Source: Lathyrus oleraceus
Lineage: Eukaryota; Streptophyta; Magnoliopsida; Fabales; Fabaceae
Assembly: GCF_024323335.1 (NCBI RefSeq)
Contig: NC_066579.1
Location: forward strand, 248,055,575 to 248,119,574
Reading direction: 5' to 3'
DNA: 64,000 nucleotides
Below are positions 44,645 through 54,738 of this stretch, piece by piece (the stretch's first letter is position 1; the number at the start of each line of letters is the position of its first letter). A model generated the notes under the pieces. The model saw nothing but the letters and a program-made list of their open reading frames with translations, was not told the origin of the DNA and made no database searches. A program made the position numbers and the translations under genes.

Positions 44645-45943
44645 ATGGGACATATTGATCGTATGGGTATCAAATTCAGAGGAACAGCTCAGAAGCAAAA
44701 GTTTGAGGAACTAGCCTCGAGAGAGATGCTACCTAGCCTGTATGCTGATGACTGGGCAATGACTACCCTTGGACTAAGACAAAGTGTCCTGTATTTGCTG
44801 AATCAGATAGGGTGGGAAACCGCTCCTATCCGTAGACAGTTTGTCACTTACCGGAGACTGACTCTAGAATTCCTTAGTTCCCTGATCTATCTACCCAGCC
44901 ATGGAAAAGGAATAAGCAGAGGTTTTATACAGTTCAGAATGTTAAACATGGAGTACCAATTTAATATTCAAGATTTTACCAACCTTTTAGGCTTCCCTAC
45001 ATCCTTTGACACATTCACAGTGAGCCAAGAGGAACTTTTAGAATATAGAGAACTTGAACACTTTTGGGGTAACTTGACTGGAAAGGACGATCCCGAGGAA
45101 CATGAGTTTCTCTCTGGAAACATACATAACCCGACCTTTCGCTATTTCCATAAGATCCTGACCCACACCTTATTTGGGAAGAAGCCAAACAGTACCACAG
45201 TTTCACGTGATGAACTCTTCATCATATTTTGTGCTTCCCAGAATCGTCCAGTAAACGGTGCCACTTTTATGTTAGCAAATTTGGACCACCTTATCCAAGA
45301 TGAGCGAGCACCAATCCGAATAGGCGGTTTGATAACTATGATAGGTAATGCTATTGGATTACGTCAGCCTATACTCGACTTAAGCCCTTTTTGTGGCATT
45401 ACTACTATGAGTATACCCTTCCTCTTCAACACTTTGTTTATAGCAAACCTAGGGTCTGATGAGTTTGAGCTTATTATTGATAACCAAGTTCTTTGCCTAT
45501 TCACCATGCCCGATCCTAGGACTAGTGTTCACAACCGCAACAACTGGCTCTACAATCTGAACGAAACCCCCTCCCCTGCTAGATCCACTGAATCCATCCA
45601 GGACTATGAGATTTGTGATGACTATGAGACTTATGATGACCAGATTCCTTATGCTGAGTCAGATCCTCAGACACCATCTGGATATCATGATATTGACCCT
45701 CCTCCTCAACCTGCTCAGACCGAAGAATCCGCAATACCCGACCTTAGACATCATATGCCCGGAACTGATTATAACACTACCATGGAAGCTTTGATGTCAG
45801 AACAAGATGCCCTCAGAGAAGAGTTCACTAGCTTGAGGCACGAATTTCTGGGATACATGAACAGTATGACAAACCAGTTTCACGAGTTGCTATACCGTGT
45901 TAACTCCTTTGCTCCTCCGGCCAGCGATCGTGCAGATGGATAG
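44645..45943 (+). CDS. Accessory ORF a in the env position (element E), Athila ORF-1-like family
   Basis: I choose ATG 44645 because it is the first after the splice acceptor; an upstream ATG at 44612 would add 11 residues. The protein of about 430 residues has RRLTLEFLSSL near its start, F-FRMLNMEY, LLGFP, then HNPTFRYFHKILTHTLFG (45126-45180), DELF and a hydrophobic IGGLITMIGNAIGL segment (about 45319-45363). The tail is acidic and proline-rich and ends in a short helical segment. It resembles the plant retrotransposon protein family around Athila ORF-1 and is paralogous to ORF b. No signal peptide or clear membrane anchor is seen, so an envelope role is not supported. Confidence 0.75.
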   Translation: MGHIDRMGIKFRGTAQKQKFEELASREMLPSLYADDWAMTTLGLRQSVLYLLNQIGWETAPIRRQFVTYRRLTLEFLSSLIYLPSHGKGISRGFIQFRMLNMEYQFNIQDFTNLLGFPTSFDTFTVSQEELLEYRELEHFWGNLTGKDDPEEHEFLSGNIHNPTFRYFHKILTHTLFGKKPNSTTVSRDELFIIFCASQNRPVNGATFMLANLDHLIQDERAPIRIGGLITMIGNAIGLRQPILDLSPFCGITTMSIPFLFNTLFIANLGSDEFELIIDNQVLCLFTMPDPRTSVHNRNNWLYNLNETPSPARSTESIQDYEICDDYETYDDQIPYAESDPQTPSGYHDIDPPPQPAQTEESAIPDLRHHMPGTDYNTTMEALMSEQDALREEFTSLRHEFLGYMNSMTNQFHELLYRVNSFAPPASDRADG

Positions 45944-46290
45944 AATTTATTTATTTTTCTTAGTTATTTAGTCTTAAGCTATATTAATTCGTTAATGTTA
46001 TTATTTGTTTCTCTTTCGCACTTTTTGTTTTTCTCCTTGTTACATTATGATTATTTTATTGAAGCTATTTATTCATTTTATTATGTACTATCTATTATGC
46101 TCTCTACTGTTGCTGCCTACATAACTTATTAAAGAACAATATATGTGTGCATCATTGTGCAAAGTAGAATGACGTGCAGGAAAATTAAATAGCAAAATAA
46201 AATAATCAAAAGCAAAACAAAATAATAAAAATAAATATATTACCAAAGTAACTATGAAGAACGCTAGCTAAAGCCTTGCCAAAAAGACTG
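45944..46290 (+). other. Spacer between accessory ORFs a and b (element E)
   Basis: AT-rich non-coding sequence with an A-rich block of AATAAAA words at 46190-46230 that could provide a polyadenylation signal for ORF a. Nothing else is recognised. Confidence 0.4.
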
Positions 46291-46521
46291 TGTGACGAGC
46301 GTCACACAATCTATGACGAACGGCACGCCAAGTACTTGTGACGCCCGTCATGCATCTGTAACGAGCGTAACACCCTCCAGACTAGGTGAACGTTACAGTG
46401 CCGTTGGAGACGAACGTTACACCCTTCAACTTTTTATCTTCCCCATTTATTCACATTTACCCACATTTATTTACTTTTCAACCACCTCCTTTCCAATTTC
46501 CAAATTTCTTTCCTATAAATA
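46291..46521 (+). promoter_or_regulatory. Internal promoter with TGACG palindromes and TATA box upstream of ORF b (element E)
   Basis: TGTGACGAGCGTCACA at 46291-46306 is identical to the core of the LTR palindromes. Four or five degenerate relatives follow to about 46425 (for example GTGACGCCCGTCA at 46338 and GACGAACGTTACAC near 46409). TATAAATA at 46514-46521 equals the LTR TATA and lies 96 bases before the ORF b ATG, a typical plant spacing. The arrangement copies the LTR promoter but is diverged from it. Confidence 0.6.
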
Positions 46522-46616
46522 CCCACCAAACCTCCCTTCATTCACCACAAACCATTCTCTAATATCAAATACATTTCTTTTCTTTCCAAATTACTCCTTC
46601 AAATTCATTCATCACT

Positions 46617-47876
46617 ATGGCGGAAAACCAGAATTTCGGAAATATCATCTTCCGATCCGAAGATGAAAATTATCAAAGGGAGCAATTCGAGCGTTTCCAA
46701 CAGCGAGGCGTCGTCTCCACCAGGTATCCCGATTCAACTTGTTTACAACAATTAGGATTACTCCAAGGTATCGAGTGGATGCTCCGCCTTGCCGACTTAA
46801 CCTTCCTTTGCACTCATAATCAACCCACCTACCCCTCCCTAACCTTAGAATTCTTAAGTTCATACGACTACACCACTCCCGCCGGTGAGGACGAATTCTT
46901 AACCGGTACCGCAACCTTCCGTATGTTCAACACTGAGTACTCCTTAACCCAAAACCAATTGAGTACCATGCTACAATTTCCCATAGAAGGTCAGGTACAC
47001 CCCAGAATACCTCCAAACTCAAACTGGAACACAGTTGCCATTTTCGATCTTTTCAAGCGAATTTCTGGTATTGATGCCAACAACTGGGAAGAGCTCCTTC
47101 TTTCCCACATACATAACCCAACTATCCGGTACTTTATCCGCATCTTGCAAAACACCGTTTTTGGAAGACCGAACAACAACAAGGTCAACTCAAAGGAGTT
47201 ATTCTTCCTCCATTGCGTCTTCGAACCGGATACTAAGGTAAACGCCGCCTCCTTTCTATTTCATCATATCCGCACCTTATGTGCTAGAGGCCGGCAACCT
47301 TTTATAATATGTGGATTAATCACCACCATAGCACTTGGCTTAAACCTAGGGGACCGACTCCAAACTTTAGAATCTTTACCTCCCCTATTTATGGATATAG
47401 GCTACTGCCGGTCCAGCCGCCTAATAAAGAACCGAATAGGCGGAAAATATTACCTTATGGTGAATAACCAGGCCGTCCCAAGCGTTGTTCTCCCCAACAT
47501 TTCCCTAACCGATGTCACCAATCCCAACCGCCACCTCTATGATCTGAATGCTCCCGAAGCTACCGAGCCTTCGCATACAAACCCGTCTGCAGACGAGTTC
47601 GAAGAAATGGAGCAAGGTGATAACGCTCCTGCACAACAATCAGTTCCGCTCAACCCTTCCGATACTGCAGCTGGCCCATCCTTCCGACGTCGTCGACGAA
47701 GAAGGCCTGCAACCAACGACGACATCATGGATGCTATTGATGGTATGCAAGCACAGAATGTCGAGATGATGCAAATGATGCGTCAAATGGAACAACAGCA
47801 GGAAGAGAGGAATACCATAACCAATCAGCGGTTCACTGAGTTGTTTAGCAGGTTCGACAACTTAGACTTACGTTAA
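46617..47876 (+). CDS. Accessory ORF b in the env position (element E), paralogue of ORF a
   Basis: ATG 46617 has a favourable context (CACTATGGCG). The product of 419 residues repeats the architecture of ORF a: LTLEFLSSYDY, FRMFNTEYSL, a MLQFP block, HNPTIRYFIRILQNTVFGR, KELFFLHC, a CGLITTIALGLNLG segment and N-RHLYDLNAPE before an acidic and then arginine-rich (RRRRRRPA at about 47690) tail and a final coiled-coil-like segment with MMQMMRQMEQQQEE. The two proteins are clearly homologous but distant, so the duplication predates this insertion. The open frame suggests recent selection or youth. The basic stretch could bind nucleic acid or direct nuclear entry; this is speculation. Confidence 0.75.
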   Translation: MAENQNFGNIIFRSEDENYQREQFERFQQRGVVSTRYPDSTCLQQLGLLQGIEWMLRLADLTFLCTHNQPTYPSLTLEFLSSYDYTTPAGEDEFLTGTATFRMFNTEYSLTQNQLSTMLQFPIEGQVHPRIPPNSNWNTVAIFDLFKRISGIDANNWEELLLSHIHNPTIRYFIRILQNTVFGRPNNNKVNSKELFFLHCVFEPDTKVNAASFLFHHIRTLCARGRQPFIICGLITTIALGLNLGDRLQTLESLPPLFMDIGYCRSSRLIKNRIGGKYYLMVNNQAVPSVVLPNISLTDVTNPNRHLYDLNAPEATEPSHTNPSADEFEEMEQGDNAPAQQSVPLNPSDTAAGPSFRRRRRRRPATNDDIMDAIDGMQAQNVEMMQMMRQMEQQQEERNTITNQRFTELFSRFDNLDLR

Positions 47877-47962
47877 CGATCACCAGGCCCAAGAACAAGA
47901 GGCGGAAGGCAACCTTAACTTTCTTTTTTCCTTTCTATTTCATATTTCATTTCGTTTCCTTA

Positions 47963-48000
47963 AAACATTGGGGACAATGTTTATTTTAAGTATGGGGGGG
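47963..48000 (+). promoter_or_regulatory. Upstream hairpin plus polypurine tract (element E, first copy)
   Basis: AAACATTG-GGGA-CAATGTTT forms an 8-bp stem with a four-base loop (47963-47982). Eight bases later comes TATGGGGGGG (47991-48000). Same design as the authentic tract at 48963-49000, exactly 1000 bp away. Confidence 0.75.
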
Positions 48001-48960
48001 AAACCATGTTCTTTCTATCCTCCACTTTCCTTTTCAAGTATGTTATTTTCCCTTTCATTGTTATTTCCCTTTTTTATTATGAAAAAAAAAATTATTATAA
48101 TATAGATTTATTTTAAGTCAAGTCCCTAGTGTGAAAAATTCTTATTATCTATTCCCCTCAATTTTCTTGAGCCATAACAGAAATTCAACACACCCGATAA
48201 GTATAAAGGTTGCTTATTTTATAAAACTTGAGTGAAATCAAAAACAAAAATTATTACCATAACAACGCTCTGAGAACCTCAACACGTTAGATCAGGATAA
48301 GCACCTATTATATCAAGTCCATGGACTTTTAACCTTATAGTAACCCCAAGTAGTTTATACGAGAAGTCAGCACCATATTAATAGCAAACTACGTGGAGAG
48401 CCGATGAATATAAGTGAACGATTCCCAAAGTAACATAAAAAAATATATATCAGGAAATGCACTAATTAAGTTAGGTGATCCTTACCAGATCATTTAATCT
48501 AAAGGTTGCATATCATACAAAAGCATAATACGAGAGATCCATTATGAGTTGGTTCAGTAGGTATCTGGTACTGAACTTGGTAGGGCGGACTACGGTCCGA
48601 TCCCCCGCAATTTGCAATGGACTGAATAACAAAGTTATCCGACTTATGTACCAGAACTTCTAGCTAAAAGGGGATCAGAATCACTAACCGGTTACTCCAC
48701 TATGTGCGCGAAAAGATAAAGGGCTTAATGTGATTGCGCTAGAATGAAAACGGGTGAAATAAAGTAAAGGAACTAGGACAGCTATAAGGGCATTACTTGA
48801 ACTGGTTTGCATAAGGTGAGGTTATCTGAGGTTGTGGCGGTGGTTGTCAATGTCAAGATTAAACTCAAGTCACTTCTAAACAAAGTTTACATGCAACCTA
48901 ATACGAATCGATGCGTGTTTTGAAATTTCACCTGGCTAAAATTTTTAAGTTCTATACCGT
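48001..48960 (+). other. 3' non-coding region of element E between the two polypurine tracts
   Basis: No coding potential. AT-rich at the start (48060-48120), then mixed sequence with no recognised repeat. I see nothing identifiable in it. Confidence 0.5.
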
Positions 48961-48962
48961 AT

Positions 48963-49002
48963 TTTGCTTGAGGACAAGCAAAGATCTAAGTATGGGGGAG
49001 TT
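48963..49002 (+). promoter_or_regulatory. Hairpin plus polypurine tract before the 3' LTR (element E)
   Basis: TTTGCTTG-AGGA-CAAGCAAA (48963-48982, 8-bp stem) followed after eight bases by TATGGGGGAG (48991-49000) and the LTR start at 49003. The TTGAGGACAA word before the tract is common in Athila-type elements. Confidence 0.85.
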
Positions 49003-50737
49003 TGATAACACGAAATTATATCACATTTTAGGACTTGATTCAATTAAATTATATTATTATTTACTTTAAATTTTTTCATTTTATCAGATATTACGCGGTA
49101 TTTCCTTCCTATTTATCTCAGGTATCTATTTGAAGCAAAAGTAAAAAAAGGAAGAAAAGGAGGTGTAAAAAGAAGTTACTGGAAACAAATAGCAAAAGCC
49201 AAGCCCAACCCAAAGAAGGCACAGGCGTTGTGCCTGTGACGAGCGTCACAGAGGTTGTGACGAGCGTCACGCTATATGCACTTGTGTGACGAGCGTCACA
49301 CATGGTGTGACGGACGTCACACCATTCCCCTATATTTGAGGCACAAGGAACGCTTCAAAGACGTTGAGACAGAGTTGAGCCCTATTTCCACGCCCAACTA
49401 TTCTGCACGTTGAAGACTTTTTGACGCGGAAGCAGTTGCGGGAGGTGGCTTATAAATAGTAGCTTTTTGGAAAGCTCAGGGGTCGACGCCTTTTTCCAGA
49501 TTTTTGCCGTTTTCGTATTCTTTCTTTTTCCAGCAGCTTAGGCATACTTTTATAGTATTACTTTGACAAATTTTTATATTGTTTTCCTTTTGAAATTCTA
49601 TTTTCTTTTCCAGCTCTTAATTAATTTTTCGCACAATAGTTTCTACACCGGAAACTATTGTGTACCTTTTACCGGGTCTAACCTTACGTTAGAATCTAGT
49701 TTTTTTATTCCTTCATTTTATTTTTCTGCCTGATTGAAGAACTCAAGAACAAATCCAACCGGTCTGTGGTGGAGTGTTCAAGACTGCTATTTAATTATTC
49801 AGGTTCTTTATTTATTTGTTGAATTTATATATGCTTGTTTTTATTATTAATTTTTGCTGCTTGCCTGTGATGAATCTGTTTATGCATGCTATTTATTTAA
49901 GTCTGTTTAGCATGTCTGGCTGATTTATTTAGGTATCGGTATGTAAAGTAAGCGGAATGAAGGAATCAAAACTAAGTTGGTTTAATTAAGTTTAAAATTA
50001 AAATCACTCTTTTTACGGTCTCAATTTACAGGTTTAATAACAAAGTTTTTGTACGAAAGTAAAAGACATAAAGAAGTTAAAATCAATAGAGCGAGAGTTT
50101 GAGGTTTTGACTGGACAGTGTAAATTGGACATTAATTCTAGATCAGGGCGAGAGCAATTTTTAGAGTTAATTAAATTCTAACCTTTTTCAAAAAGTATTT
50201 TTAAAGATTGAATGTGAGGGCGAGAGTTAAGCATTTGAGTTTAATTATATAACCTAAGTCAACAGAGCCAGAGTTTGAGATAAGGGTGTTTAAACGATTA
50301 GTGTTTTCTTAAAAAGAGTTTCTACGGATTCTACTGTTTTCAAAAAGTGGTTTTTGACTTAACTATAAGTGACAGCTACGTTAATATAAAATCATAGTTT
50401 ATTCAACAGAGCGAGAGTTTGAGATAAAACTTTTAACCAATAGCGTCAACTGAAAAGATTCATTTTAAAACCAAGAAACCAATAAAGAATTGATTCCCTA
50501 ATTACGACGAATTACATACCGATATTCGCTTATTAGATATTAATTTTAGATCTTATTTTAGTTTTAGCTTTTTCCCCCAAACAATCAAAGTATTACCTGC
50601 CTTAGCCTTACGAAGTAACCTTAGATAACGGTATATCGATTCATAAGTCCCTGTGGGATCGATATCTTTTAAAACTACGCGATAGAACTGTGCACTTGCA
50701 GTTTGTACCCCAAATTCGACTCATAAAGTCGCGATCA
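49003..50737 (+). repeat. 3' LTR of element E (1735 bp)
   Basis: Same ends and content as the 5' LTR, with one 21-bp palindromic unit fewer near 49245. TATA at about 49456, 12-bp hairpin at 49632-49662. Confidence 0.95.
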
Positions 50738-50742
50738 GGTTC
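50738..50742 (+). repeat. Right target-site duplication of element E (GGTTC)
   Basis: Identical to 37133-37137 and in D's pol frame. Confidence 0.95.
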
Positions 50743-53700
50743 CGAGGATGGTGCGAAGGAAGTCAAGATTGGGTCTCAACTGTGTCCAGAAGATAAGAAG
50801 GGGTTGATTGATTTTCTTCGAGATTATTCTGATGTGTTTTCTTAGTCCTATCAAGACATGCCTGGGTTGGATTCTGAGATTGTGGAGCATAGGTTGCCGT
50901 TGAAACCAGAATGCCCGTCGGGCAAATAGAAGTTGAGAAGAACTCATCCTGATATGGCAGTAAAGATCAAAGAGGAAGTTTAGAAGCAGATTGATATTGG
51001 TTTTCTTGTAACCTCAAAATATCCGCAGTGGGTGGCCAATATTGTGCCTATTCCTAAGAAGGATGGAAAAGTCCGCATGTGTGTTGATTATAGAGATTTG
51101 AACAAAGCTAGTTTGAAAGATGATTTTCCTCTGCCACACATTCATATGTTGGTAGACAATATAGCTAAATTCAAAGTCTTTTCGTTTATGGTTGGATTTT
51201 CTGTTTATAATCAAATCAAAATGGCACCTGAAGATATGGAGAAGACCACATTCATTACGCCCTGGGGAACATTCTGTTATAGAGGGATGCCTTTTGGTTT
51301 AAAGAATGTTGGTGCAATGTACCAGAGAGCTATGACCGCTCTTTTTCATGATATGATGCATAAAGAGATTGAAGTTTATTTTGATGATATGATTTCCAAA
51401 TCAAGTGATGAAGAAGAACATGTTGAGCATTTATTGAATTTATTCCAGCGTTTGAGGAAGTATAAACTCCGCTTGAATCCCAATAAATGTACTTTTGGTG
51501 TTCGTCCTGGTAAGTTGTTTGGCTTTATTGTCAGCGAGAAGGGTATCGAAGTTGATCCTGCCAAGGTCAAAGCAATTCAAGAAAAGCCTGCGCCCAAAAT
51601 TGAGAAGTAACTCAGAGGTTTTCTCGGTCGTTTGAACTATATCTGAAGATTTATATCGCATATGACTGCCACATGTGCACCTATTTTCAAGCTTCTTCGG
51701 AAAGATCATTCTTGTGATTGGACCAAAGATTTCCAGAAAGATTTTGATGGTATCAAAGAGTATCTGCTTGAGCCTCTGATTCTGTCTCCGCCTATTGAAG
51801 GAAGACTGTTGATCATGTATTTAACTGTGCTTGATGAGAGTATGGGTTATGTTCTTGGTCAGCAAGATGAATCTAGAAAGAAAAAGTATGTAATTTACTA
51901 CCTCAGTAAGAAGTTCATCGACTGTGAGACTCGGTAATCTATGCTTGAGAACACGTTGCGCATTGGCTTGGGCTACTAAGCGTCTGTGCTAGTATATGTT
52001 GAATCATACTACTTGGTTGATATCCAAAATGGATCCAATCAAGTACATCTTTGAGAAACCTGTTTTAACTGGGAGAATTGCTCGTTGGCAGATGTTGTTA
52101 TATGAGTTTGATATTGAATATTGATCTCAAAAAGCAATTAAGGGTAATGTCTTAGCTGACCATTTGGCTCACCAACCAATTGAAGATTATCAGTCAGTGC
52201 AATATGGTTTTCCTGACGAAGAGATTTTGTACTTGAAGATGAAACATTGTGATGAACCATTTCTTGAAGAAGGGCCAGAATCTGGTTCCCGTTGGGGCAT
52301 GGTATTCGATGGAGATGTTAATTCGTATGCTAATGGCATTGGGGCAGTGATTATTACTCCTCAAGGCACTCATTTTCTGTTTACAGCTAGATTGACTTTC
52401 AAGTGTATGAACAATATGGCTGAGTATGAAACTTGTATTATGGGGCTTGAAGAGGCAATTGATCTCAGAATAAAATATCTTGACATCTATGGAGATTCAG
52501 CTTTGGTTGTGAATCAGATCAAAGGTGAATAGGAGACGAATCAACCCGGTTTAATACCATATAGAGACTGTGCGAGGAGGATATCAAATTTCTTTACGAA
52601 AGTTGAGTTTCATCATATCCCTCGAGATTAAAACTGAATGGCAGATGCTCTTGCAATGTTGGCTTCAATGATTTTATGGTGAAATTTTGGAATGAAGTTC
52701 CCAATTTGACTATGATGCGTCTTGACAGGCCAGCTCATGTGTTTGCTGTCGAAGAAGTTAAAGATGAAAAGCCTTGGTATCTTGATATCAAATGTTTCCT
52801 CCAAAGTCAGATTTACCCGCCTAGGGCATCTTTGAAAGATAAGAAGACTTTGAGAAGGTTAGCTGGGAACTCCTACCTGAACAGTGATGTGCTTTATAAG
52901 AGAAATTTCGATATGGTTTTGCTCAGATGCATGGATAGACATGAAGCAAACATGTTGATGACTGAAGTCCATGAAGGTTCCTTTGGTACCCATTCTAATG
53001 GACATGATATGGAAAAGAAGATGTTGAGAGCAGGTTACTATTGGCTGACAATGGAATCTGACTGTTGAAAGTTTGTGAAGAAATGCCACAAGTGTCAAAT
53101 TTATGCAGATAAGATTCATGTTCCTCCGACACTGTTGAATGTCATTTCCTTTCCATGGCCCTTCTCCATGTGGGGAATTGATATGATTAATATGATTGAA
53201 CCCAAAGCTCCAAACGGACATCGTTTCATTCTTATGGCTATTGATTATTTCACAAAGTTAGTTGAAGCGGCATCGTATGTGAATATGACCAAGCAAGTTA
53301 CTGTAAGGTTTATCAAGAATCAGATTATATGTCATTATGGTGTGCCAAGCAAGATCATCACTGATAATAGATCAAACTTGAACAATAATATGGTGGAAGC
53401 TCTTTGCAAAGACTTCAAGATTGCACATCATAACTCTTCTCCCTACAGACCTAAGATGAATGGGGTTGTTGAAGCTGCAAACAAGAAGATTAAGAAGATC
53501 ATCCAGAAGATGGTTGTCACATATAAAGATTGGCATGAGATGCTCCCATTTTCTTTTCATGGGTACCGTACATCCATCCTCACTTCAACAGGGGCAACCC
53601 CTTTCTCTCTTGTTTATGGCATGGAAGCTATGCTCCCCGTGGAGGTTGAGATCCCATCATTGTGTGTTTTGATGGAAGCCAAGTTGACAGAAGTTAAATG

Positions 53701-54022
53701 GTGCTAGACCAGATATGATTAGTTGAATTTGATTGAAGAGAAGAGATTGACTTCCATGTGTCATGGTCAGTTATATCAGCAAAGAATGAAGAAAGTATTT
53801 GATAAAAAGGTCAAACCTCGTGTGTTTAGAGAAGGTGACCTCGTGCTCAAGAAGATCCTATCTTTCAAACCCGATGCTAGGGGCAAATGGACTCCTAATT
53901 ACGAAGGCCCATATGTTGTGAAGAGAGCCTTTTCAGGCGGTGCTTTGATTCTTACAACTATGGATGGTGAAGAGTTCACGCGTACTGTGAATGCCGATGC
54001 AGTCAAGAAATACTTCGCCTAA
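50743..54022 (+). pseudogene. Remainder of pol of element D: RT, two RNase H domains, integrase; many stops
   Basis: Resumes exactly where 37137 stopped. Reverse transcriptase with MCVDYRDLNK (about 51078) and YFDD (51377), first RNase H remnant (51780-52010), archaeal-type RNase H beginning FDGDVNSYANG (about 52309), integrase zinc finger (52960-53110), GIDMI (about 53177), ITDNRSNL (about 53359) and VVEAANKK (about 53465), ending KKYFA with TAA at 54020-54022. Stops include TAG near 50844, 50928, 50981 and 52530, TAA at 51608 and TGA near 51645. Several are at positions where A has tryptophan or glutamine codons and fit C-to-T or G-to-A changes. Confidence 0.85.
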
Positions 54023-54738
54023 AAAGAAAAGAACAACTCGCTAAGTTGAAAACCCGAAAGGGAGATCCAGGCAAAAATAAGAGTCAAAAAACCGAAAATT
54101 TATCCCGGTAGATTGAGTACCCCACCTTGGGGCAATCTAGGAAAAAATTAGGGATTATGGCAAGTAACTGCATTCAGTTAGTCCTAATCACGGAAGCAGG
54201 TTTGAGCAAGTCATTTGGTTCTGATTCATCATTCTCAACTGAAGACAAGCACAATGGATGTTGAAGTTGGTAGGCAGAGTAATGATCATTCTATTCAATG
54301 TAGCTTTTTTCCATGTAAATGACCATTTTCAATTTTTGTAAAAATCTATGGAGTCTCGTCATTTACGGACTACCATTCTATTAAATAAAGTTGAGCTTTT
54401 ATCCAATTATTTCTATTCTTATTTACTTCTGCTAAAAAAAATTGAATATTTATGATGACAATTTTAAATTAATGAATAATTATTTTTCTTAAAACAATAA
54501 AAAACAATCACTTTAAGAATAATCGATTTTAGTAAGGAATGTCAACAGCAATCTGAGAGCAGGTAAGTCTTGAAGTGTGAAGCATTGTTGGTCTTCCCCA
54601 AGTAGTTGTATCTGGTAACTTTTTCCCCAACAGTTTGTCATTTATCCCCAGCTTGGTTGATGAGTTCTCTGCCCGAGTGATTTCTCATCCCTAGTAGAGA
54701 CGGTGGGTATCATCTCTAGTTGAGCTGACGATCGGTCC
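54023..54738 (+). other. 3' UTR of element D, truncated by F
   Basis: A decayed pol-proximal hairpin unit (AAGTTGAAAACCCGAAAGGG at 54043) is followed by AT-rich sequence, then six motifs of the TTCCCCAAGTAG/ATCCCCAGC type between 54594 and 54720, matching the tRNA-like array of A. F starts at 54739. Confidence 0.6.

Larger units (their letters stand above)
37138..50737 (+). mobile_element. Element E: complete Athila-type Ty3/gypsy element with two env-position ORFs
   Basis: Two LTRs (37138-38893 and 49003-50737) start TGATAACACG and end GCGATCA. The primer binding site matches tRNA-Asp, one long gag-pol frame follows, then two related accessory ORFs, a polypurine tract and a perfect 5-bp target duplication. 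By hand count the LTRs differ at about 17 sites in 1735 plus one 21-bp repeat unit, near 1 percent. At a commonly used plant rate (1.3e-8 per site per year) this is roughly 0.4 million years. Three nonsense codons in gag make this copy non-autonomous as it stands. Confidence 0.95.
30813..54738 (+). mobile_element. Element D: Tat/Ogre-type element split by E and cut by F
   Basis: Leader, ORF1, gag-pro, start of pol, then element E (37138-50737), then the rest of pol and the 3' UTR up to 54738. Reading across E, pol is continuous and the GGTTC target duplication flanks E exactly. D has its 5' LTR (shared with C) but its 3' LTR is not in the window because F begins inside its 3' UTR. All ORFs carry stops or frameshifts. 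Confidence 0.8.

Noticed and set aside
44645..47876. Calling the accessory ORFs envelope genes
   Set aside because: No signal peptide, fusion peptide or clear transmembrane anchor is visible; only the position fits.
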